The translations under genes were made by a program, and so were the position numbers. 64,000 nucleotides of DNA from NCBI GenBank assembly GCA_020086605.1, contig JACBWW010000018.1:18511052-18575051 (forward strand), in the 5' to 3' direction. Below, piece after piece: positions 1-12,000 of the stretch (position 1 is its first letter; the number at the start of each line of letters is the position of its first letter). The notes beneath the pieces are model-generated. The model worked only from the letters and a program-made list of their open reading frames with translations. It was not told the DNA's origin and did not search any database. Source of the DNA: Lanius collurio. Lineage: Eukaryota; Chordata; Aves; Passeriformes; Laniidae.

Positions 1-3000
1 AAATGGTTAAGAATTACTTATTTGCCTGGACAAACCTTAAAATCTAGAACCAAAAGTTAAAAAGAAAACCAAAACAAACAGCAGGAAAAGAAAACCCAAG
101 AGGAGCCCCAAAGCCAGACACAATGGTGGGCAGAACCCAAGTCCACATGCAGATGGGGTCAGAAAAGGACTGCGTGAAAGCAGCTGCTCACAATACCTAA
201 AAATAGCTTAGCATTCCTCCTTTTTGGTAAAGCTCCACCAGATGCTCCTGGTACCTTCTGGAAAGAGAGAAAGAAACAATTAAAAATCCATCAAGTGAGA
301 CAACAGTAAATCAGCATTAACCCCTTCTATTAAACCCTTGATGAGCAAGAATGTAAATGCTCTTTGCTCACCTCTGACATTGGGACTCATCACTGCCCAC
401 CGCCCCCACAGAGTGAGGAAGACTCCACCTGAGTCCTTCACTCCTGTGTTTGCAATCAACCAGAGGGTGTCTCACAGCCACCATGGGTGACAGCTGCTCT
501 GTCACCAGCACAAGGACACCCAGCACCTCTCAAACCTCTCTCCACTAAATCCCCGACAGTATTTCTTAATGACTAAAGCTGAATTAGAGAGTAGAAGAAA
601 AGGCTATTATCTGCATAAAGGATTCAACCCTTCATAACTAATTTCAGTAGGACGACTTCACTTTGATCTGTTAGTGCAGTTCATTTTCTTCTACCAAGAA
701 AAAAATGCCCTTTCCATCAGGATCTACACCTGCCTCCACTAAGATGAAGCCAAACTACCACCATGTTTTCTAAATATTACAAAGTATGGAGGAAACTCAA
801 CAACACACAACATGTTTAGTGGGGGATTTTACTGTATTTTTTAATTTAAGCTCCATACCAGGAAACAGTAACTTCCAAGAGAGACTACGTTTCACTACTT
901 TTCGAGTTCAGAATACCTCAGACTACAAGGGAAAACACAACTGGCTGAGGAAATGTCAAAGTCAATGTACTTGCTCCTTAAGCTGTTTATTAAATGGCAC
1001 CATTAAATCAAATTAAATCAAAAAAGCCTCTGTGGCTATTTGGTGCCAACACGATGCATGATGTAGTGTGTAATGTTAGTGTAACTGGCAAGGTTGTTAG
1101 GCAACTTTTTTTTTTTAATAATAATATTGGGATACAACAGGTGGAGAGAAACCAGCCAAGAACCTGTCAGCCTACAGGGAAAGTTCATGTTCACCCCTGC
1201 CCCTTCACAGGCAAAAGGGTCACATATTTTGGGTGGCTCCCTTCACCATGTAAATAAAGCTTTGGACTAAGCAAACTGCTTTAATCATCAGTGAGGTCTT
1301 ATACATCATAGGAAAATTTTCCATTCTTAGAAAGAGCAGATGCCAACACCCCTTGGCTGCACATAAGAACAGAATCCATTATTCACATATAAAAGCCCTG
1401 GGGAAAAGAGTCAAGGTTGCAACTGCAGCAGTTAAAATAAAAATAAAAATTCCTCAATGAAGTGAAAATAACATTCATTAATGAAGTGAAAATAACATTT
1501 CTTTCTTTAATGCTACTGGAACTTAACAAGTTAGAAGGAAGTAGCCAGGAATCTATTTTAAATGTATTTTAAATATTTTTTTTAAAAGCAGCAGCAAGAA
1601 ACAACATAACCCAATTGCAAATACATTATGAATCAATTATACATACTCCAAAGACTATATTTCCAGAACCAAAAAAATGTTTTTTCAAATACTAGGAAGC
1701 TCCAGTTGAATTCTGATGTCACCAAGTGTGATATTTTGAAAGTCATTAAGACTAGCGATTTCAAAGAGAAAAAATTCACATGGAGTGTTTGTATTTAACT
1801 CAGGCTGGAAATTATTTCAGTTTGATTTTCCAAATATAAATACATTGGAATTGGAGATGCTAAATACTCCTGAAAAACCCACAAGCTGAAAGTCTTTTTG
1901 TCTTGTCAGAAATCACTGAAAACATTCCCTATTCACAAACCCATTTTTGTTTCTAACAGATGTGACACGCCCAACAAATGAGAGTGACACAAGGCATCAG
2001 CACGGGCATTAAATTCCATTTGTGATGCTCCTTGGACAAGGTGACAGAGCAGCCTGTTCTGCTTTCTCCCACTTTTTGTAACACCACCAGCCCTGGATAA
2101 TATCCAGGAACTCACCACTGCAGGACCCTTCAGGCTTCCCTGCCCAGTGTTTTCAACAGGGCTGAGGTATCACTCCAGCACCAAGCTAAAGCTCTGCCTG
2201 GAAACAAACAGTACCCAGGCAGCTGTGCACAAGTCATACACCAAAGGAAAGTGGCTGATTTAAAAATTCTGAGGAGTGTAACTCCGTGGAAAAGTACAAA
2301 TAAAAATCAATTTCCTTTATTTAGCTAAGAATCTTACCAGAGGGTGCTCCATAACTTGCACTTGTGCCCATTTCTCTTGATTCAGCAGATGCCTCTGGTG
2401 CTGAGCTGCCCCTGGCAGATGCTCCAGCTCTACTCGAGCCAATAGGCTGAAGATATGCCCCTTATTTTCTAACTGAATTGTGACAAGACACACAACTGAT
2501 ATTTATTCCAAACATCTTGGGAAGCAACCCAGGATTTCTGCAGCAATGCAGTGCATTCTGCAAGGATGATGCCAAGGGAACCACGGGCAGGAATAGAAGC
2601 CTCACTATAAGAATCTTAAGACAGCAGATCCAATGCCTTTGGCTTTACTGTATCGTACACCATTAAAATCTTGGCTTCCAAATCCAAAACCATAATGGAG
2701 CACGTGCCAGACACTTCATAAAACACTTGATGTGTAACAGTGCTCAAAGGAAAACATGGATATCACTTAAGAAGTAAATAGTCATGGCAAAAAAAAAAAA
2801 AAATCCACAGCTAATAAATGAGGAATCCTGGCTAAGAGCCTTATTAGATGATGCAATCAATATTCACCTGCACTCTGTAGTGAAACCCTGTTTCCTGCCA
2901 CATGACCCAGAGCACCAGTGCATTGCCATCTTCCAGCACAGAGCCAGCCCCTCTGCTGCATCATGATTCACCAGGAGAAAAACAGGAACCACTGACCTTC

Positions 3001-6000
3001 TTCAATCAAAGGGGTTTGCAACACCAAACAACAGTTAGGGTATTTGTTTCTCCATTTTGGAGTCCTTCAGCCTAATTTTTATGAGGAAAGGAGTTTATGA
3101 GACCTCATTTCAATCCTAGTTTACCTTAACATAGTGGAAGAAAGTTATATAGAAGGAAGGCTGATAGGATTTCTGCCCATCTGCCTCCAGATAGCATCTT
3201 TCAGGAGTGTTAAATTCAGTTCGAAGAACCATTGCTACAACTAGAGTAGGCTCTCCAAAAACTCAGTTAACAGAGAGAAAGAAAATGTTGGTATTGCCCT
3301 TAGAAGGAAAGGCAATTCTAAAGTATAACAAACATCTTTAACAATCTCATCTGGAAGACATGCAATCCATCCCACTGTAATTCTGATAAAATATGAACAG
3401 TCCTCTACTGGAAATAAGATAAGTGGTCAGGGCCCTTTACATAACTCAAGGCCTTCATCACCCAGGGGAAGCAGTGCTGTAGAATGAGGAACACGGACTC
3501 TAACCCACTCCAAGCAGTTATTTTAAGCCCTCTAACTCGCCAATGGAGACAGAGCTTATGGGAGAGTGAGCTATAAGCAAACCCAGTGCCTGCCATATAG
3601 CTCAGAGTCATTTACAGTCCTTTAAAGATGCCAGACAAACCAGACAGCCAAATGTTAGGAGGCTGTAGTGACTGCTGACATGCAGTAGCAGTGTGGAAGA
3701 ACTGAATATAGGGTTGTATGTGCACATCAATGTGTGGGGAAAGGCTAAATGAGGGGCAGTGTACGTCTCTAGAATCCAGCATTAATTTAAGCTACGCCTA
3801 AGATCCCAGGCCGGGTCAGGGTTTAAGTGTACAGGTATCTTAGGATGAAACATAGTCCCGTCACTGTGAGTCCTGTCAACCTCATATAAAAAGTAGATCT
3901 CAGAAACTCTCATCCAAATCTGAGTCAAATCCAGTAACTGTACACTTGAAAGGCAGGTTTCAGAAAGCTATTTAGCTATGTCCAGTATGCACATAACATG
4001 CAGACAATTCGTATGTGATGCACAGAAAAGAGCAGTGGAAGTCAGAAAGGGGCTACCTTTAAGACTCTTTAGGGCTTTTGATTCATCTCAGGGCTGAAGC
4101 TCTAGGATTGGTTGGAATTCAAGTACCTGGATTTGCTACCCAGCCCCAACTCTGAACGTGCACATTTCAGTCCCTCAGGACGCAGTCTGTGTCTGAAATG
4201 AGTCACCCAAATGAGCACAAGAGACACAAGAACTGCTGGGGCAGCTCTTTGGGAAGCCATCAAGTCTCACCTCCACCATGTGTCGTTTCAGATGCAGATA
4301 GACACACTGTCCTGTCTTCCGGTAATGCCTTTCGATGTGCTCCCTTCCAAACCCCAGAAACGTGTTCATGCACACGTAGAGACCTCCTTCGGAGTCCTGC
4401 AAGGAATGACACAGTTACAGCAGGGAAGGAACTGGACAGGACAGACAGGACTCAGCACATAGGAAAAAACCCCAAGAACTGCAGACCCCTTCTGTTATCT
4501 GACATGCACTTAAAATATGGCTTTCATAGCATATTATGGCATTTACACTATCAGTCCTCAAAAAAACTTCCACATCATATCACATATAATAACACACCAT
4601 TCCACAGCCTACAGAAACTCTCTGAAATAAGTTACTTTGCAACTACAGATTAGTGAGCATCCAAGTTGGAAGCCTAGAAGTTAGTCTTGAAAAATTCCAC
4701 TTGAGTGCCCAATCCACAGAGGTTCAAAGGCTCAGAAATTTGTAAAACACAGAAATAAGCACAAGCATTTATTTGAAATAGCAGAATTTCTTGTGGACAT
4801 TTGACTGCAAGAGCATCATTCCAAACCAGAAGCACAGCAGAGCTGACGGTCCAGGGGCTCTGCCACAACTTCTACAACTGATCACAACCTTGTCTGAAAA
4901 AACAAGATCTCAAGTGACCTCATGGCTCTTAAAACTGGCTAACAAAAACCTGGCAAGTGTTTTGTGTACATTCTTCAGTATGTGTCAGGAATTCTCTCCA
5001 TTCGTGCAACCACAGAGCTTGGAGACAAGGGCGTTACACAGGAAATATAAAGATTTATACTCCTGGTGCTGATCACAAATGCTGACATTTCAATAACATA
5101 ACCTGGCATCACTTTTTGCTCTCCCTAGAGCTGGGTGTTGTTGCTCACTGTTACCAGAGTCTTGCTCAGTTTTAACACCACTCTAGGATCTCTCCTACAT
5201 CAGACTGCCAGGAGGACTTTCAGTCATTTGCTCATTGGTGTTGGATCAATTTTTTCAAGCTCTGTAACATGTATTGTTTTGAGTAGGTGGTGCATAACAG
5301 AGATTGAGCCTTTCAGAAGCTCTGTGACCTTCCTTCTATTGTGAGCGTGTTTGTGCTGTTGGATAGTACAGAACATCTCGTGTTAAATTCCCCAAAGAAC
5401 AACATGAACTACACTCATTCACAGGCACCTCAGAAGTAAATTACAAATATATATATATGAAAGTAAGGCTCATTATCTTCAGAAACAAGTCATATTAGAC
5501 ACATACATGCTGTCTGCTCTTCTATCCTGTACTCCAAATCCTTCTGCATTACCTCTTTTTGTGAGAAAGTCATGGATGTGTCCTCTACAAGAGGATCCTA
5601 GAGGGACCCAGTCTAAATAAAAACACACAGTGTTGCCACCCTAGGGTCTCAGGAACTTTGTTTAAAGTTTTGTTTTCTTGGAGATCATTCTCTCTTTTAT
5701 GGAGGGAAGCCAAGAGACCACTGAACCATTTCTGAGGCAGCCTATGACAACAATCTGACACTTTCAGTATAGGAGCTAAATGTAGAATCTGAGTAAGTTA
5801 GTTGTGGTTACTAACAAAACAGTTGTTTCTCCAAGAGAACACAGGCAGAGTGTTCTCTCCCACAGCTTGGAAAGAAGTGGACAGACTGTTCAAAAGCCTA
5901 AAAGGTCACAGTAAAACAGGGCCCCGTGTGAATAAGACACCTTTGTAGATGGCTGAATAAAGGATAAGGCCCCAGTTTGGTGCTCAAAAAACACTCGACT

Positions 6001-9000
6001 GTGATCTAAGACAAACTTTGTGCTGGTTAATTTAATCCTACTGAGTAGACAAACAATTCTGGAAGGAATGATATTTTACACAGTCTGTGGTATGGAAATT
6101 TGGTATTTGACATTCATGTTAGATATGTGTGAAAGCTTATGCTGGAGGAAGGCAGTTTATCTAAAGTATTGGAGACACTATTTCACACCAGAAAAGCATA
6201 ACTTGTCCTGGCAGACATGCCTCAGAACTTTAGCTGGGTTTTTTTCCCCCTCACTCTTGCTTGAGGATGCAGCAGACACGTAGTGTGAAGTTTAGGAAAA
6301 AGTAATGTATAAACATGCTCTTCCCTAATTACTCCGATCTAAAGACATTGTTGGGGCAGAAGCTTGTATTTGCTCAGGCTCCATCACTGCCCAGAAGGCC
6401 ACTTGAGAGCTAATTAGTCTTCTCACCTTCTAAGCAGAAGGAAAAGGGATTGCTCCTCATTTCTTCCTGTTCTTTGCTGCTAAGGTAGTCATGGTATGCC
6501 AGGTGCTTTATTCAGAGACACACAGTTCACACCAGGGAGAAAAGTATTAAAAAAAAAAAAAAGCTGCTCTTACTTATTTAGACAACAATTCATGTTTTGA
6601 GGAAGGAAAGAGGCAGAGAATCCACAGTGAAAAAGAGGTAAAATGCACCAGTTGCTCCTTCTCAGACCTCAAAAGCAGAGCAAGGAAGCAGGTCGGTGAG
6701 AGGTCTGGCAAACCCAAGTGCCAGTTCATGAGGACACAGAGAGAGAGATCACCCCCTCATTTCACACTGCTCGTGGCACCAGACACCAGCAGCTTTCAAA
6801 CACCACTAACCTGATCAGGATTTGACCTCATGACTTCCATCCCATTACCAACCCTCATGAACCATTCAGATCCCTCAGGGAAATTCAGGGTTTAGCAATT
6901 CCAGCTCCTGAGGTGGCTCAGACAACAATGACTTTACACAAAAATGAGGGCTGTGGTGATCTCCTAACATGGCAAACAGTTCCAGACTCGGGGACAGGGC
7001 CTCCTGTACAGGTGTTTGCTTTACATCCTCTGGAACAATGGCAAAGTTTGCTACTCCAGTGTCACAGAAGAGTGTAAAATGGCACCTTGAGTCTCCACAA
7101 GTGTCCATACCCAAATATGAAGAATGAAAAGCTCGTCCATCCTGTCATATATAAAGTAAAATGTGCCAGTTATGACACAGGGTCACTGGCTCCTCTGTCC
7201 CTTCTGTCCTGGTTTCCATGAGAGTGCTTCCCTGCAAAATTCAAGCATACAGGAGTGCTACAGGCTCTGCTCAGGGTGTCTGCTCATCAGGAATCATCAT
7301 TAATTAAACTGGCTGTGGTCACAAGAGTCCTGCTGTGTAATTACAACACACTCTTTAATATATTTGGAAAAGTTACAGGACCACCCCTAACCTACACACA
7401 TTGCACTGGATCCCACAAGAGTCTAACTAAAAGATATGTATTTTATTTCAGGACAGGTTTAAAAAGAACAGCAGATGTTTTGGCACTTAATATTCATCTC
7501 AACAACACATAATAATTTACAATGAGGAATAAAAAGAAAGCCTATCTCTCTGCCATGTACCAGTGAAATGAGGTAAAAAAAAAAAAACACGGCAAACCAC
7601 AGACAACCAACTGAACACTAAAGGACATAGAGATGGCTCCAGCAAACAAAAAGTTCATTTTCAAGTTTCCACTGCAGTAAATGTAGTTACTTCTGGGGAG
7701 AGGAGGGAGAACCAACACAAAAAATGTGTGCTAAGGCCAAGAATATATCTAGTCACATTCAAAAGAAACATGGGGTATGAAAAGTGGCATAAGTCTGCCT
7801 TTTAGACAACTGTCCTCTGTCACCCAAAGGTGGTAAGAAAATAATGGTGACTAAAGAAAAGTAGAAATGGAATAATAAGAGGTAAAATTGGGCATCAGGT
7901 AGAAAAAAGCATTAGAGGGAGAAGCAACATAATCAGAATAAGGAATGGGAGGACACTGACATACACAAATATTGATGTCAAAATATGTACAGGCAGTGAA
8001 GAGGAGTCATGTACTACTGGAACTGGTGAAATACAAGAGAGGTGGGGAAAAAAAGACTTAGGTTGGGCAGAGAGAGAAAGGACAAATGACCTGGAAGCAG
8101 GAGATAAATTACAGGGCTTCCAGTAACTAGACTGGGCTGGACTGGACTTGAAATGCCAAAAAAGAAATCCTTCTCCTGCTCTTCCTTCACAAAAGCACTG
8201 TATGGCACTGGACAGCACTGGATATTTGCCTTCCAAGCAAATTAATTCACAAGTCCTTAAAAAGATTTCTGGTACCTCTGCTGTAGCTCCTAAATGTGCA
8301 CATGGACAAGGATGATCCAGTACAGCACTTAGAACATTTCCTGGGAAGAAAAAAGCTGTGTGGGCCAGCCAGCCACTAAACCAAAGCCAAACCACCATGC
8401 CAAGAGGTGGATCAATGGCCCACATCCACGTGTAAACCACAGGTGGACTCGAGAGCAGGGCATATGAACTCCAAAGCAGTGCCTTGGACAAGTCACATGC
8501 ACAGGCAGGATCAAGGCTTCACAGCCAGTGAGCAAATACAATGGCAAAAATAATGCTGGGTCAGGAGTACTTCTAACCTGCAACCAGGAGGAGAGAACTT
8601 CACCATCCATCACCACTGTTTGGGGTCAGTTTATCCAGGTGCAGACTTTGTGAGCCACTGGCAGAGGTGTCTGAGATCCACCAAGGCTGACTGCCAAGCT
8701 CCAGCCCAGCACTGCAGCCCCAGCAGTGCCACCTGGCACTGCTTCCACAGCACTTTACATTTAGGGGCTTAGCTTTGTGCAGAGCCACGGATGTACAACT
8801 CTGCTGGTCACAAAAACAGTGCTGTGCTCCCAGAACAGAAAAGCTGGGGTGAAGACAGGAAAACTTATGCAGCAATTCAGCAGAGTTCCAGCACTGTCCG
8901 TTCATCTGCACCTCTGTATTTATCCTCTGACACTCTGGGTACCTCAGAATTCAAGTCTCTCTGCTACCCAAGATGTATCAGTCCATCACCACTCTGGGTA

Positions 9001-12000
9001 ACAGGATGGTCAGTCACACATAAAGAGGAAAAGGCTAATAAGATACAAATTTAATTCAATCCCAAGGAAATGCACAGTGCACACACACACTGGTTGTTCT
9101 CTCAAGCACCATAGTTATTTCCTACGTGTCAGACTCTGCAGGCACAACCTCTGCTGATTTTACCATTCTCCAGCTTTAGGAGACCAGTAAGTTAACTGAT
9201 GGGAACCAGTTGAGTGTCTTGGTGCACTCCCAGCCAGCAAAACACCTGCCCATGTGACAGCTTTGGTATCTCCCTGTCAAGCAACAGCACCACACTGCTC
9301 TGACTTCTCAGGTGATCACCCACCACCAGGCAATTCACTGCCTTTCTAACTGCAGGTCATCTTGCAGCTAGGCCAAAATCCTTGTCTGGAGTATTCCCTT
9401 TCTCTTGGTGTGTTCAGTCCTCTTGTTTCCTCTCGGCTGCTCCCATTCCATCAACAGAAATAAGATCCAAGCCTACCCCTCACAGACATGGGCCTCAGTG
9501 ACTTTCTGATTTTCCTCAAGGAATAGTGACCAAAGGAACTGCCAGACAGGAGGTGCTTATTTCTAGAATGTTTTATGCAACACAATCACCTATATCCATG
9601 ACACACTCCAGATTCTCAAAGATTTCAGTCCCAACTGCACAACAGCAGAGCATCAGCTCAGTTCAGCCTTTGGGAATTGTCCCAACATAACCATTACAGA
9701 GTTCCCGAGCCACAAAAATGAAGTCAGCAAGATTCACAAAGGAAGCTGTTGTCAGCAGCAAGGTTTTCCAGCGGAGCAAAGCCAAACTTTCAGCTGCTCA
9801 AACAAACACAGTCCTGCACTCTGCAGAGCCAGACTGCCTGGTCCTGTCACTGTGTTGTGCTCGTGAGCTCTGCTGGGGTTGTCACCAATGCCCTTCATGG
9901 GGAAGGTTTCGGAGCACATCCATGTGCAGCATCCATAGCTCACACATAAGCCTTTTCATACTCCAGTTTGTATCCCTTTTCCAGAGGCTGGCTCCCCCCC
10001 AGATGCATCACTCTCATGACCGGTGACAGGATCTGAGGGAAGGGCCTGAAGCTGTGTCAGGGGAGGTTTAGGTTGGATATTAGGGAAAGGTTTTTCACCC
10101 AGAGGGTGGCTGGAAACTGAACAGGCTCCCCAGGGAAGCAATCACAGCCCCAAACCTGACAGAGCCAAAGAAGGGTTTAGACAACAGTCTCAGGCACAGG
10201 GTGCGATGCTTGGGGTGTCCTGTGCAGGGCCAGGAGTTGGACTCGATGATCCTCATGGGTCTCTTTCAATCCAGCGTATTCTGTGACTCTCTAACTCTGT
10301 GATAAATGATCAGAGGTCTTTGAGACTAGGATCACATTAAAAGGTGGAATTTTCAAAGCTGAGTACTGTACTTCTAAAAAAAATAATAGTACAGCAAAAT
10401 ATTATTATGCAATACAACCTTTGTTGTATTCTGCATTCTACTGAAGACAAAGTCGGGCTCATCCATCAAAAGATGAATAGAAGTCACAGTGGACAAAATA
10501 GAAGAAACCTACAGCACAGTGTTGGAGATGTGGAAAAAGTCACCAGGAGGCACAACTGCACCTCAGATCTGAATACTGCAAGGTACAGGACTTTGTCAGC
10601 CAAATTACAGGGTAGTGGTTGGCTCCCACAGCTGCTGGGTCAGTCCCTGGAGGAAGGACTACTCAACACTAGGCCAGGCTTGTGTTTTGTAAGCAGTCTG
10701 CCTTCCCTCCCTCCTCAATTCCTGTACAAAGAAATGGCTAACTGGAGTAGGAGCCCTCATCAGAGAAACACAGTTTTTCTAGAAAATACCAAAAAATCTC
10801 AAGAAATTAATTAAAATGTAAACCATAAACAGCATATTTTCTCATCTTATGAGACAAGCAAACTAAAAAGTGTCACTAGGTCCCTTAAGTGCACAGAAAT
10901 TTGCCTCCTGTTCCTGCCAGCTTTCCTGGGACCAACCCCAGTACATTCCCTTGGAAGTAGGCCAAATCTAAGGACATGAATTTCTCATCTGTTTATGGTA
11001 TTTCTAACAATATCACCTTTCTGACAAGATCACCACACTACAGTTAATCCACGTGGAAAAAATACACTAAACAGCCACCTGTACTTCCAGCTCTCACTTC
11101 TGAAGTCTCTCAGCTAATGACTCTCATTGTAGCACAAAGGCGACATTGCTCCCAGATCTTCATCCAAGGAAGAGTTAAAACTCCTGGAAAGGAACCTCAA
11201 CCTGTTCTGAGAACAATCAGTGAAGCTGCCTATATCCACTGGAACATTCACTACTCAAACCCAGACAAGATGACACAACAGACAGAGTGACAAACAGGGC
11301 AGCAAAAGCCACATCTCACTGCCACATTAAGCTTTGCACAGCTGGAAGTAGAAGAGGGAGCTACTCACTCCCAGTACCTCATTTTCTTTGGCACCCCCTG
11401 AGAGCAAAAGCTCTGATTTTGGCCACTCCACTCTGCTTGGTCCTTGCAAATTGGCTGCAGCACCTTTCTCTACAGTAAAAAAATTACTCTGTACCTTAAC
11501 ACTCACAGGTCTGATGGTTTTCAGTGTATTTTAAAGATCACAACACATCCATACAGGAAAAGGATTAATATTCAGTTAATATAGCTAAAGACACTTGAGT
11601 GTAGAGCTGCTGCATGAGCAGGTATGACATGACATGCTGAACTTAAACTGTAGCAAGGAGCATATTTAACATGGCAAAATGAGTAGATGTGAGGAAATAC
11701 TGAAAAATAATCTTACAAGGGAAAAAAAAACCCAACTCCTCCAGCAAAAATGTAATCTGGAATTTTAGCATGGCTAACAAAACCAAGAGTGTGTTTTTTG
11801 TAAATTCTTGAACATTATAAGAGGGCCAGCAAACAGTGTATCTTCTTTCAAAAACAATCAGGTACCTCAAGAAGGCACTCACTCAGGTAATACATAGACA
11901 ACCTAAGAAGACAAGTCACAAAATCAACCTAATACAAAACATAAACACCTCCCTTTAGCCAAGCAACAACCTGTCTGTTTCCTTTCACTGTTCTGAATGA

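Noticed and set aside
4189..4653. 154-codon plus-strand open frame
   Set aside because: It covers USP13 exon 2 on the opposite strand and is a shadow of that exon plus intron.
7895..8491. 198-codon open frame on the minus strand in USP13 intron 1
   Set aside because: It resembles no known protein, has no CpG island or splice context, and a frame of this length is not unexpected by chance in 64 kb read in six frames.
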